In this document: positions 12,930 to 55,612 of the stretch, one piece after another
Numbering within the stretch: the first letter of the stretch is position 1
How the letters are laid out: the number at the start of each line of letters is the position of its first letter
Assembly (NCBI GenBank): GCA_903813345.2
Contig: CAIIXF020000008.1
Coordinates: 17,346,822-17,410,821 of the forward strand
Direction: 5' to 3'
DNA: 64,000 bases
Origin: Owenia fusiformis
Taxonomy: Eukaryota > Annelida > Polychaeta > Sabellida > Oweniidae
Program-made: the position numbers and the translations under genes
Notes under the pieces: generated by a model
Database searches by the model: none
The model's input: the letters and a program-made list of their open reading frames with translations, nothing else
Told to the model about the DNA's origin: nothing

Positions 12930-14926
12930 CATTACTCCTAATAGATGATGAATAAGTGCATGTACATGTATATAAAACTATTCAATGTATCCACCAGGAC
13001 CAAGTTCATTGGATTTATCATTGATGGAGAAATGGGACTTAATTGTAAAATACTGAGAGCACATTCATTTCCCCAAGTCTCAAACACTCTATTCTTTAGA
13101 GCCGGAACAAGTTGGAATGTTAGCATCTAAAATGGACCAGTTACTAATTTTAGCATGTATGGAAAACATCAACAAATATATTGTTATCCAATTTTAAATA
13201 GTCATCTGAAATCCTAATGCGTTTTCTAAATTTTTCAATACTTGCTTTCCAAAAGAGTAACCTCTCGCCTTCAGTAAGCCCTGATAGTACAAATCATATC
13301 AGCAAACATCAAAATCAACCAACAAAATTTAATTATGTTATTGTATTTTTATATGTTTATTTATCAAAATAAAATAAACTTTAGTATAAAATATAGTTTT
13401 ATTGCAAATGTGGTTTGGGCGATCAGAAAAGGAAAAATTAACATTTTAAGAGGTAAATAAATAACACTATAATATTTTTAATTTTATAATGATAAATATC
13501 TTACCCAATTAGCAGCATGGTCATAAACCTTCTTTTCTGTAATTACATGTATTTAAGCAGAAAAGTCATTCATGTAGAAGGTGAATAAATTGCCTTTTAA
13601 AATTGAAAAGTTTTTTCTCCAAATTTGAACTTGAGGACTTTTTTCAAACTGATTATTTTAGAAAAGAAAGTTTATGTCCAATTCTACTGATTTTGTGAGT
13701 TAATTGTACATAACATCAATATGCATTAAGTAAGGTTTAGGATTTAGGAAATTCTACATTTGGACCTTTAATTTGTAAAATCATATACATATAATATTAC
13801 AATAATAGTACTCATATGATACATATAAAACAATGAGGAGATAAAGCCACAAAGTAAAAGACATTTTTTCAAATAAAATTTTGGAAATGAGGTACTTGTA
13901 CTGGAAATTTGAAGCAAATCTACTCCAATCTGATTTACACACTATGAATGCCTTTTTTATATTCCATCACCACTCGTACTTTAAAGGTGCAACAATTAGT
14001 GCCATCGACCAGTGTCAAAATATATTTAAGTTTTGATATTTCATCAAGACTAACATATATTTTTATCATCTTCAAAGAAACCCCCTGGATGAACATTATT
14101 TCAGCTGATATTCCTCTTAAACATGGTGAATCTTAAAAATCTATAAGTGGGACTCCCTTTATAGAAGCTTGAATTGAATTTACACTTCTTAACGCTGAAA
14201 TTGAGAGTTTATCCATACATTTTAAGAAAATAGGTATGTCAAAAAAGATGTCAAGCCAAATATTGACCTGATAGCTCCGAAAAAAATAAAAAAAATAAAA
14301 TTTTCTCTACAGTCCTTGTTGCCCCTTTAAGGAACTACAAAAAGAAAAATTGGTGTTGAATATTTTATCCCTGATATGACATTGTCAAAATACAACACAG
14401 TACATTTTACGTACATGTACTGCTAAACACTAACAGTAAAGATTGAACTCCATTGCCAATCATATTGGCACCTAGAACAAAGAATTTAATACACGATTCT
14501 ACCATTGGAGCATGGCAGTAATACTGCACAATATAATTATTGGTTATGTCCAATGTTATCATCTAAAACCCAGCCAAGTACTGCGAACAATGACAAGGTA
14601 AACGTAAGTTTGAATTATCAGACATTTTCGAAAATAAGGACGGACCAACGAACGGACGCCTGGTCGATCCCATAGGCTCACTGTGTGAGCCAAAAATTAC
14701 ATGGAATGTTATGCGGAAAATGTTGTAAAAGTGTGACTTCTGAGAAAATGACTCTGAATTTTCAACTTGTTTCATCACCACCAGAAGTGGTGACATACCG
14801 CTATAGTCTCAACTTTTTTGGCTGGTGTTTGGTGTCTGAAACAGCATTTGGTGTCTGCAACAAATGCCTCATCTTGTCTTTGCTGTTGTTTCACTCAATA
14901 GCAGAGATATGCATCAATTTCATATA
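12930..14926. other. PIGF 3'-UTR and convergent intergenic/3' region
   Basis: After the PIGF stop come about 450 bp of 3'-UTR to the AATAAA motifs at 13368-13378. The rest is AT-rich DNA with a GTCACCAC-type repeat copy at 14773-14866 and a GGACGGAC-bearing relic at 14640-14690. PIGF and the thioesterase gene converge here. Confidence 0.6.
14773..14866 (+). repeat. GTCACCAC-type dispersed repeat, copy 3 (partial)
   Basis: The copy includes TCACCACCAGAAGTGGTGAC followed by a TGGTGTTTGGTGTCTG stretch, and ends short of the thioesterase stop codon. Confidence 0.7.
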
Positions 14927-45131
<30,205 letters not shown>

Positions 45132-46304
45132 GTCTGGGTAATTGTTTGTGGAGCCACACTGGCGCACACAAATTGCTCTAATTTTCCATGAATCTGGAAT
45201 TAAATTTATGTTACATTATTCAAATATGATGATGGGATCGCTGGTCAGTATCAGATCATGAGAAGTTATCTTCTCTTTCAAAATGGATGGAGGAGTTATT
45301 TATGACACTTTTGATTTTCATCATCATATTGACTACCTTGCCACAGGGATTCGGCTTTAAACCATATCAAAATTGTATGACATAGTTACCTAATGTCTTG
45401 ATAGTAATGAGTGAGCGAAATTGGATTTAAGCATCATCTGGTACTATTCATACATTATACTTAGATCCTGTATCTTGTACATATATGAAGAGTACATAAC
45501 TTCATGTTTAAAGTCGCTATCTAAATCTCTAGTACCCCTCACATCAGTTTTAAATGCCTTCATCTTTTTCTCTTGTACCTCCCATCTCACTCTAGTACCT
45601 CCCATCTCACTCTAGTACCTCTCATCAATCATCCAACTATACACAAGCAAATCAAATAAATAATATGCTGACCCCCCCCCCCTTTCCCCACCAAAGAGCA
45701 TTAGGTAATTTCTGGAAATTTTGAGCTGTTGGCCAAGATTTATCAAGAGATACAGCCTTTGATCGCATCCCAATAGACCGCTAGAGAATTGTGATGGGTG
45801 AAAGTGAAATACTGAAATCAGCTGCTTACTTTACATTGCCAAATGTTCCCTACATCAATATCATCCATTTTCAAAAGTCTGGCTGTTATCAACTGCTTCT
45901 GTGTCAATCAGGACTTGCCTTTATCTCCTAGTGGACATTTTTGACGTAACACTATTTCTTGAATTTCCATCAAAAGTAGTTCAGTTTCAGCCATCACGAT
46001 TCTCTTTTGACCTTTAGAGGGTGAACAAAGGCTGTTCAGTCAGGCGAGTGAGGTAGACTCTCAACGCTACGAGACTCTTGAGACTCGTAGCTAAGTGCTT
46101 ACCATACAAATAAATGACACCTGGATTTGATGAAGTGAGAATTTTCAAATAAGAGGCCATACTGTACATCAGTGGATGAGAGTATATACAAAATGTAAAA
46201 AATACAAAACTAAGGGATGTGTATCTAGACATTATTGGAAAGCATGTACAGGTAGTCTCAGATAACCATGGTCTGGAAATGATAGCAAATCCAGTCATTT
46301 ATGG
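45132..46304. other. 5' side of the thioesterase gene
   Basis: The first coding exon reaches an acceptor-like TTAATTCCAG at its 5' side (exon edge 45193), so at least one non-coding 5' exon and the promoter lie further right. I could not place them. A 21-bp direct repeat (CTAGTACCTCCCATCTCACT) occurs 2.5 times near 45570-45620, and a C-run at 45671. Confidence 0.5.
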
Positions 46305-47839
46305 CTGAGACTAACATATGTTAGAATTTTTTTCATGGCCTGAGTTCGTCGCTAACATGCTAAATATAAGAGTTAGCTGACGTTTGGGAGTCTGACTTAC
46401 CTTCTAAAGGTTAGAACCCGAATCTGAATGAAACCATATCACCTTTGTTGCGTCGATGATGATGCATAAACACAGTATTTGATAGAAATTAGTGTAAATG
46501 CTTTTCCGACTTTTTCATTTTTCATCAATGTTCACGGACATCTAATACGTTCTTCGAATGGGAATGATATCAATAACAGGACTGGCATCCAGATCCAAGT
46601 ATTTTTCAAGACCGCCGACTCTCGTTGGGCTATTTATCCCTATTGACTCAGTTGTTCATATAAATTTACGTACCTTAGATGCTTTGTAATCGACGTAGAT
46701 AGAAAATATTGTTTCCTAAATTGTTCTGAAAAGCGATAATTATTACTAAATGTACTTTGAACAGGTCGACTGACAAAAAAGTCGGACTTCTGGCACAAGG
46801 TCATGTGACCTATTCGGGCGGTCACGGGAGGTTACGAGAACTAAATTCAAATTTCCCAAACAATCATCATTTAACCAATCAACGTCGAGATAAAATTGAT
46901 GACGTCACCGCCATCGGTCAAGGTCAGGTCAAAAGTCATCCATCTTGCCATTTGCCCAGCGCATTGTTACCAGTCGACAAAAAACTATGAAATCACGTTA
47001 AAAATAAAATATGCACTTTAAAATTGAGGCTGATTGAATATGACAAGACTCCATTGAATACAGCTGTGCAATTTACAGTCACCAAGATGAGCTTGGGAGA
47101 GAGATTCAGGAATTAAAAAAGGTAACACATTCTGGATTCCCAACTTCCCAAATTTGAAATCCCAGAATCTCCTTTCGCCAGAACATTCTCTCTGACTGTG
47201 TCAATGTTGACTTCCGGGAAGGCGTTGTAGTTATCACGAAATAACGCATTGACCCTTGAACTTTACTTTGTTGACGTGTCAACCAAGCATGTCTGGTGTG
47301 AAAATTAAAAGAATATTAAGCAATATATGTTCTACATCCGCCAAGCTAAGTGAAGTAGCCAATATTTAAAATTAGCAATTTCAAGTGAAGTAAGCAACGA
47401 ACGAAACCGGCGTGATCTACACTCCCACTATTGGTCTGAACAAAATGCTACGAAGAAATATGAGCCGTCTGCTGTATTAGTCGATTAACAGAGTAAGACC
47501 TGTTGGTGATGCTTTATAATTTTGACCAAAACATTGAAGAACAAACGAACCTGTAAATCGTGAAAACAACGAACAAATATTTGGTTTTCACATATGTTCG
47601 GTAATTTTTCATATTGAAACTTCCGGAACTTACAGGAAATCATTCATTTTCACGGTCCATGATTTACCTGTTGGCTGTTGTGGCAAATGCTCCATGGTTG
47701 ACGGAACAAAGGTGATATGGTTTCATTACGATTTGGGTTCTAACCTTTAGAAGGTAAGTCAGACTCCCAAACGTCAGCTAACTCTTATATTTAGCTTGTT
47801 AGCGACGAACTCAGGTCATGAAAACAATTCTAGTCTCAG
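46305..47839. mobile_element. 1.5-kb non-autonomous DNA transposon with ~140-bp inverted ends and 7-bp target repeat
   Basis: The left end CTGAGACTA..AGAATTTTTTTCATG and right end CATGAAAACAATTCTAGTCTCAG are inverted, and the arms continue through GAGTTCGTCGCTAACATG and AGAGTTAGCTGACGTTTGGG to about 46455 / 47705. Perfect TTTATGG flanks both sides (46298-46304 and 47840-47846). Its interior (46537-47205) recurs inverted at 48632-49915. Confidence 0.85.
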
Positions 47840-49159
47840 TTTATGGTGAGCACTTTACGAGTGAGGGCCAAATAGGGTCACCCATAATTCAAATGTTTCT
47901 TTGAAGTTTTCTGTTCAAATCTTTAAAATGATTCCCCTAACACATGTTAAGATCTTACAAGAATATTATACATACCAAAGGGAACAAACGCACCGCTCTC
48001 GCCCATTATTATTCATGTTTAGAACTTTAAAAAAGTTTTCAAACTTTGACACTTGGAAAGTAGGTCATTACAAACACATAGCCTGCTATTTATTTAAATT
48101 AAATCATCTTTTTGAAGTAGTTTACATGAAGGGAATCAAAACTAATATCCAATTATTACTTGAATTTTGAATAATTTGATTAAATTAATTGTTTAAGTTG
48201 AGATTTTATGAATAAACATCGTATTGTATTACTTTGGGAAAATCTTGTCATGACCCAAATAATTTTCTAAAAGTTGAAATAATTTATAAAAGTTCAATAA
48301 AGTTATTAAATCTCAAGGAAGACACTGACTACTGTTGCATTTGCACTTGACAATATGCAGTTAACACATGAGAACTTGAATTATGTAAATTAGGTGAGTT
48401 TATAATTTGTATACTTATGTATAAAAAAAGGTTAGACTAAAGTGCTGGTATATACAGAGCTGTCAAGTGTCCCGCGAATGGCGGGATTATCCCGCGAATT
48501 TGATCAAAATTAGGCTAATTCGCGTGTCCCGCGATGTCCCGCGAAGTCCCGCAAATGTGGCTTTTAACCTCCGCGAATTTCCGAAATTGTTGCAATCCCC
48601 TATATTGTGATTATCTTATCTTATATAAGAACACAGTCAGAGAGAATGTTTCTGGCGAAAGGAGATTCTGGGATTTCAAATACAATAAGTTGGGAATCCA
48701 GAATGAAAAAAATGAAGTTACCTTTTTTAATTCCCGAATCTCTCCGAAATTAGCTCATCTTGGTGACTGTAAATTGCACAGCTGTATTCAATGGAGTCTT
48801 GTCATATTCGATCAGCCTCAATTTTAAAGTGTATATTTTATTTTTAACGTGATTTCATCGTTTTTTGTCGACTGGTAACAATCCGCGGGGCTAATGGCAA
48901 GATGGATGACTTTTGACCTGACCTTGACCGATGGTGATCACGTCATCAATATTACCAAGATGGCGGTTTCAAAATTTTCTAAAATCGCTTCAAATAATAT
49001 TATGTTAATTCCTAGCGAGTAAAGATATCTCTTAGTTTGCTATTTCACAATAAGATAACAAAATGTGTAAGGAATTCGTATTTATCAATTAAAACATCAC
49101 ATCGACATTTGGTATTCGTAAACTAGACGATGAAGATAACGACCTCGAAAAAAACAAAA

Positions 49160-49231
49160 GAGCGAGTACGGGATTCGAACCCGGGCCTCCAGCGTGCTAA
49201 GCGAGGATTCTCCCCCTAGACCACCGATATG
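49160..49231 (-). other. tRNA-like fossil
   Basis: On the minus strand a GGTGGTCTAGG D-arm-like segment, a TTAGCAC anticodon-loop-like segment and CCCGGGTTCGAATCCCG (B-box/T-arm) follow in tRNA order. The acceptor stem does not pair and both the D and anticodon stems have mismatches. It is probably a tRNA pseudogene or a tRNA-derived SINE head rather than a working tRNA. Confidence 0.5.
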
Positions 49232-49320
49232 TTACATGTGGTATTGGGATTTAAACGCTACTTATTTTGAATGCTACGATTCGGAAGTGACGTCACGTTC
49301 TTCACGTTTTGTTTGAGAGC

Positions 49321-49625
49321 AAGGAGGATTGGCTCCCAGGATCGAAACTCGATATTTTCCAACAATGAAAACGTCGAAATGTCGTTATTTTCTGAAATTA
49401 AAACCGACTATAAATTCAAAATAAACAGTTCAAAAGATTCGAACCAATATCTCGATCGTTTCTTGTGAGTTTTGGAATTTTTCGTTTGGAAATAAGACCA
49501 AAATTCACGATTTAAATGTTGAAGTGAACAAAATGGCGGCTGTTTGAATTCGAATTTTGTATTACGACATACCCATATATGGGACAGAATATCGGTGGTG
49601 CACTCTGGGAGCCAATCCTCCTTGG
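49321..49625. mobile_element. MITE with AAGGAGGATT ends, copy 2, perfect 9-bp target repeat
   Basis: Ends AAGGAGGATTGGCTCCCAGG and CTGGGAGCCAATCCTCCTT are inverted. TTTGAGAGC occurs immediately before (49312-49320) and after (49626-49634). A 9-bp duplication is usual for Mutator-like elements. It interrupts the right arm of the inverted duplication. Confidence 0.85.
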
Positions 49626-50159
49626 TTTGAGAGCGAGAACGAGACGTGTCAGAAGCCCGGCTTTTTTGTCAGTCGACCTGTTCAAAGTACATTTAGTTAT
49701 AATTATCGCTTTCCAGAACAATTTAGGAAACAATATTTTCTATCTACGTCGATTACAAAGCATCTAAGGTACGTAAATTTATATGAACAACTGAGTCAAT
49801 AGGGATAAATAGCCCAACGAGAGTCGGCGGTCTTAAAAAATACTTGGATCTGGATGCCAGTCCTGGTATAAATATAGTTCCAGGGCAATTCGAAGAACGT
49901 ATTAGATGTCCGTGTATAAGAAGCTAAGTTTTTGCACTTTTGAGGAGTAAAGTTTACCTTGTTGTAGGTACCTAGCATGCTGTTGTTTGGTATCAAAATA
50001 AAGAGGAAGGGTTCAACTTTCATTTTAATTACGAAAATAGGGATGTAGGTCACAAACAGTTCCAACGTTGGCCTTTTTACTACCCGTGTGGCCTTCATCT
50101 CAGAACTGAGCAAATGTTAGCAAACGCGAGTTACAATAAATGGACGCTGATATGTAGAA

Positions 50160-50653
50160 AGGGTTTGTAGAAAAAACCGGGTACCGGGTTGTAAATCCTC
50201 CATGCTGGGTTCGAACTTGGTACCCGGTCAAAAAAACGGGTACCCAAAAAACGAAAAATACGAATATATAACATAATTAGATTATGAGAAAACGTGTAAG
50301 ATTTGTTTTGAATTCACAAAAATGTATGTAACATCCTTCAAATTGAGCTAGAAGCTTCAAATAAAAAGCATAGTTTAAGGCTCTTTTCTTCCTCTATCGT
50401 CATGGCCATATTTTCATTGGTTATGATGATAAAGGAAGAAAAGAGCCTTAAAATGCTTTTCATTTGAAGCTTCTAGCGCAATTTTGAAGGAAGTTACATA
50501 CATTTTTGTAAATTCAAAACAAATCTTACACGTTTTCTAATGATCTAATTATGTTGTATATTCGTATATTTCGTTTTTTGGGTACCCGGTCGAAAAGTTT
50601 GAACCCAGCATGGAGGATTTACTATCCGGTACCCGGTTTTTTATACAAACCCT
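50160..50653. mobile_element. 494-bp fold-back element with 8-bp target repeat
   Basis: AGGGTTTGTAGAAAAAACCG at the left is mirrored by CCGGTTTTTTATACAAACCC.. at the right. Homology between the arms continues almost to the centre (CTTTTCTTCCT / AGGAAGAAAAG), so nearly the whole element is one hairpin. Flanks ATGTAGAA and ATCTAGAA match at 7 of 8. GGTACCCGG motifs recur near both ends. Confidence 0.88.
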
Positions 50654-50711
50654 ATCTAGAAAAGTAACCTCATTCCCTATAATTTGATGTAGATTAATCG
50701 AACCCCTATAT

Positions 50712-50737
50712 CATGGGCTTTCAATTGAAAGCCCATG
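50712..50737. mobile_element. Tiny palindrome insertion, copy 2
   Basis: A perfect 26-bp palindrome with the arm CATGGGCTTTCAA and no spacer. Flanks CCTATAT and CCTAACA agree at the first four bases only. Confidence 0.55.
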
Positions 50738-51059
50738 CCTAACAGTATATGAATAGGTACATTTTAACATATAACATTATGGGGGTAAGCGTTTCATAGT
50801 TGGTCACGACGCCAGAAGTGCAAAGTATTGTTCCGAATTTTAGAATTTCGTGTTAGATTACGGTACTCACACCTGAAGCATGGTTTTTGTTTTTGATAAA
50901 TTACAATAAAGTTTAATAATATTCCTATGCGTATTTTGTGAAATTGTGTTGACGTTTATTTAAGTTATAATGCAACGGTGCATTATTTGATTAATCAGTA
51001 TCTGGAAGTTTGATTTAAGTACTTTAACATGCTTTTACATTAGTCCCAATCACGCAAAT

Positions 51060-51375
51060 CCCTTGAATGTCCCGGGACATCCTGCAAATTTAGGTGGATG
51101 TCCCGCGAAATCCCGCAAATTTAGGGCACGTTGTCTAAAACATCTGTCCCTCTATGAAGTTTTTGGTGGTAAACCTGTTAACTGTCCCGCAATTAGAGTG
51201 TTTGTCCCTCGAATGGTCCCGCGAAATCCCGCGAATTTGATAAAAAAATTTGGCCTATTAGCGCAATCACGCAAATGCCTAAATGTCCCGCGAAATCCCG
51301 CGAATTTAGTACATGTCCCGCAAAATCCCGCGAATTTTGGGCACTGGGTCTAAAAAATCTGTCCCGCGAGAAAAT
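51060..51375 (+). repeat. Tandem-like cluster of TGTCCCGCGAAATCCCGCGA units
   Basis: The motif TGTCCCGCGAAATCCCGCGA, followed by ATTT, recurs imperfectly about seven times. A related cluster is at 48468-48585. A TGTCAA / TTGACA pair near 48463 and 51388 suggests both clusters may be ends of one larger, rearranged element. Confidence 0.65.
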
Positions 51376-52738
51376 CTTTAGGGGTTGACAGTACTGTATA
51401 TATTAATTGATTAGTCGTTTTATTGCCATATTTTCTTGAATTTTAACAATTAATGTCCCAAACTCACACAAACTGCAGAAAAGTATACACCATAAATCAT
51501 ATATACCAAAATGAGTGTCTCCAAGGCTTCACACCAGCGTATGCATAGTTCATTTGTCACGAGTTTGAGCTGAAATTTCGCCAAAATGAAGTAGGCTCAG
51601 GGTAGTCTCTGCCAGGTTTGTTTATTGTGGTAAGCTTGTAAGTGCTCAGAAGCAAATAATTCATGTGCGCAAAATAATCAAATAATCTGATTGGTTAAAA
51701 CTTTGCTGCACATGCGCACAATGTATGCCATGTTTTTTCTAGTGATTTCGTTTCGTTTCATGGAGTTTGCGTTTCAGTGTAACTTCCGCAAAAATGGCGG
51801 ACCATGAACAGAATTAACAGGTAAAATCACTTCGTAATTTCAAGAGAACTTTTTACCTATAATAGCAAAACTTTTGTTTTATTTGTGCATTCTATCTATC
51901 AGATAAGAGTCTCAGGGGTATGTAGGCAAATTTATTTTGGTAGGAGCACTCTGTTTAGTCTGAAAACGCACCCTTAATTATTATATATCAGCACTGTACC
52001 TGTATTTTACAGGCGACCCAGGCGGGCGCTTTTATTTTTTTCATAGGGGTGGTAGGGTCAAAAACACATTCCAAAATTATTTTATTGCATATTGATTATC
52101 TTTGAGATTCTGTCGTTGTGTAACTATATTGCTTACCACAATTGGAAAAAGTTCCCTACCCGAATTAAAAGTAACCAAATTGTCATTGAAAATAAGAAAT
52201 CGTGTTTACTGAAGCAAGGTTGGGATGTGTAATTGGGAGGAATCAGGGCAATCCGATTCGTTTTTTCTTGCTCTTCACAAGAAAGCACCCATTTATTATC
52301 CCAAAAAACAAAACATTGTCTCAACATGTATTATGTATTTTGTCTTCAAATGTTGAATGATGTGTCACTGGTAGGAAAATCGAAGGGATTGGTCCATAAA
52401 AAGTATCTGTGTAAAAAAGCGTCCATTACTTATTGATTACCCCTTGATAATTATCCATTAATGAATTTGTCAAATCAGGCATCTCTATTCGTTGATCGAG
52501 CGTTTTATGCTGCACACATGGTCTGTATAGTATATAATTCAAAGTAATCTGAAATAATTTTTTTCTATCATGATGGACTAAAAATATTATTTATTTATTC
52601 TTTTTTCTATGAGAATAAATGTAATATACTCACAGGTTGTAGTGGTTATGACCCCCGAGAGGGAGTATTAGGTGCCACATAATGGTATATACAATGATTT
52701 GATAAAAGGTGTACATGAAATTTTATAATTATCTGAAC

Positions 52739-52768
52739 CATGGGCTTTCAACTAGTTGAAAGCCCATG
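52739..52768. mobile_element. Tiny palindrome insertion, copy 3, perfect 7-bp target repeat
   Basis: A perfect 30-bp palindrome: arm CATGGGCTTTCAACT and its complement, with AGTTG continuing the symmetry. TCTGAAC lies immediately on both sides (52732-52738 and 52769-52775). Confidence 0.7.
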
Positions 52769-54540
52769 TCTGAACCAAGAAATCTTAAAGAAATCGGATG
52801 GTTTGCAACTATCCAAGCAATTGGAGTAATAATTCTGATATTGACACCTTTAATTCTTTATCGCGAGTATCTGTACATATTGATTACTTCCATTTGGTTA
52901 TCATTGTATATTCTATATCATTATAGATCAAAATATTATTCGGTATGCTTTTTAACAGAAGAGTCTACTTTAATGCAGTGAACATAAACAAACATAGCCA
53001 TTGAAAGATGTCTCTGTATTGCAAGGACTTTACTTTTTCAAAAGTTTGGAATCACATCGATTCATCTAAATTCTAAAAGAGAACTTCATAAACACTTTTT
53101 GAATAATATAGTCTTTTAAGCTAACTAAACCAATCAGGTAAAGTAGATTAAAATCAGAATCAGTCATAGAATTTTTTCTTGTTTTTATAATTTACTCCAG
53201 TGAAGGACCATGGCTCATGAAAGCTACTTTGAGGTCATTTATACCCTATAAGTGTCAAAAATAAAATAAACTAATATGAGGATAGTAATTCCTACTATTC
53301 TCACCTTTGACCTGATGACTTTCTCGTCCTCTTGTGTTATATTAGACTATAAAGACATTGGTTGCATTGTTGCAATGCACTTACTGTCAGTTAGTACCCA
53401 TTGCCTTCGTTCTACTTCGCTTCTTAAAAGAGAGCTTCATTTTCACTCTTCCAGTTTGTGATAAATCTCTGAACTCGTACAGTGTAATTGGACAGTTGCT
53501 TTATATATTTGAGTATGGTTTTAGGGAAATTGGGGTATATTTCCATCTATTCCATGTAAATGGTTGTGCATTTTGGTTCTCTGTTCTTTGATTTTAGACA
53601 TTTTTTTAATGTGTTCTTATACATTAGTTTTTTTCATTTTTCCGTCTTAGCCACTGTGCTTAACATAAACTATTCATGGTGGGAAGACATTTTGGAGCAA
53701 AAGGTACTATAGGCATACTTTCACTTCAATTATGGGCCATGCATATCTTGAGTTTTAATACCAATTATATAATTCTTATTGTTAGATATACAACATCATG
53801 ATAATCCATGACATCTCATTTCTTCTCAGCCCTGAGATGCCATGATATAATGAGCTTGATTTGGCGATCCAGGAGAGCCCAAAATTGAGGATTTTTGAGA
53901 TCTTTCATCCCAGCTCATATTTCATTTAATTGGAGTCATTAAAGTTGTGTACACATGCCTGTGCTACTATTGACATTAGGTAAATGATTACATGATAACT
54001 ATCATACTTATTGACAGTTATAACTCTTCCCATCTGATGTGCTCAGATCACAGAATATGCCTCATAATATCAGAGCATGTTTCAGGTGAAACAGAAAGAT
54101 GCTATGAGTATCAGAATGGATATACAAAACTGAATAGTAATTTAAAGTGTGTTAGAAGCAGTATATTTAATCCAATTTTAAAATAATATGGCGCATGATT
54201 CCTAAATAGTACATGGATGTTTCAACAAATTACTAGATATAAACAAAGTTGTAAGATGAAATATTGTCACTTGAAATATACAATGATTTGGCACACAAAA
54301 GTCATTGCATTTGTTAAAATAAAATTTGGTTAATTATTTTTATAAAATTATTTTACAAGCACTATAAACATAATAATAACTACATACAATATATACAGAT
54401 GAGGAAAACATGAAAACCTCCATGAATATTTTCAAGTTTGCGAGCTTTTCATGTTTTAACCTCACATGAATAAAATGTTAAAATAAACATACTCATGGTT
54501 CATCTGTTTATTTGTGAAGCACATTTTCACATGCACCCTG

Positions 54541-54675
54541 CCAATAAGCCTATGTACATGCCAATAAGCCTATGTACATGCCAATAAGCCTATGTACATG
54601 CCAATAAGCCTATGTACATGCCAATAAGCCTATGTACATGCCAATAAGCCTATGTACATGCCAATAAGCCTATGT
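54541..54675 (+). repeat. 20-bp minisatellite, 6.75 copies
   Basis: The unit CCAATAAGCCTATGTACATG is repeated with no change between copies in the full units. Confidence 0.97.
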
Positions 54676-55079
54676 TCAGAAAAAGCTTGTGCTTCAGAAA
54701 TATACAGTACAAACATACACTGTAAAAATGTTATCCTATTTGTGCATAAGATATTTGTAAAAATGGGACTATTCTTTGTCAAAGATTCTAGCATATCTTT
54801 GGTTTAAGATTCTCTTAAAGCCTTGGAATAAATCTGCAGAGTTGCGTTTTTTTCAGCTGAGCTTTGTTAGCTGTCCTTTGAAAGTTTGATATCTCATATG
54901 ATGTGGTTTCAAAAGGGGTGAAAGTTTGAGGATATCTCATATGATGTGGTTTCAAAGGGGGGGGGGGGGGTTCTTATCACAATATGGATAACATCTTTTA
55001 TCAATTTGTTGGATATTCATAATTCATCTTGTTGATGATATTAAAATAACCAAGTGTTTACTCATACATGGCAAGAAAC

Positions 55080-55612
55080 ACCTTTACAATGCAACCAAGT
55101 GTGTATCATGTATATATGGGAACAGTTTTTATCATGTATACATAGTTACTAAGTGTGTACCGTGTATACACGGCAACCAAGCACATATTTATGCAACTAA
55201 GTACCAAATATTCATGTTTACATGGCAACCAAATGTGTATCATATATACATGGCAACCAAATATGTGTCAAACATATATGGCAACTAAATGTGTATCATG
55301 TATACATGGCAACCAAAGGTGTATCATGTATAAATGGCAACCAAAGGTGTATCCTGTATAAATGGCAACCGAAGGTGAATCATGTATCTATGGCAACCAA
55401 AGGTGAATCATGTATACATGGCAACCAAAGGTGAATCATGTATATATGGCAACCAAATGTGAATCATGATATGTGGCAACCAAAGGTGAATCATATATAC
55501 ATGGCAACCAAAGGTGCTAAAGGGAATCATGTATATATGGCAACCAAAGGTGAATCATCTATACATGGCAACCAAAGGTGCCAAAGGTGAATCATGTATG
55601 CATAGCAACCTT
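55080..55612 (+). repeat. ~26-bp minisatellite, about 18 diverged copies
   Basis: Units follow CATGTATACATGGCAACCAA plus (A)GGTG(A/T)AT, with variants more diverged to the left. Tyr/Met/His-rich open frames across it are artefacts. Confidence 0.93.

Larger units (their letters stand above)
48632..49915. repeat. Inverted duplicate of 46537-47205, split by a MITE
   Basis: Blocks occur in mirror order to the left copy. First comes CACAGTCAGAGAGAATGTTT (48632), then a block around GGTGACTGTAAATTGCACAG, then GATGGATGACTTTTGACCTG (48900), and finally GTCAGTCGACCTGTTCAAAG through ACGTATTAGATGTCCGTGTA (49671-49915). The right copy carries extra DNA at about 48952-49655, part of which is the 305-bp MITE at 49321-49625. 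Confidence 0.85.

Noticed and set aside
46014-46298. Minus-strand 94-codon frame upstream of the thioesterase gene
   Set aside because: No recognisable domain, no splice signals, and composition resembles chance translation.
52766-52981. 71-codon frame with two hydrophobic stretches, beginning at the edge of a palindrome
   Set aside because: The ATG is supplied by the palindrome insertion itself, there is no recognised homology, and AT-rich DNA readily gives hydrophobic frames.
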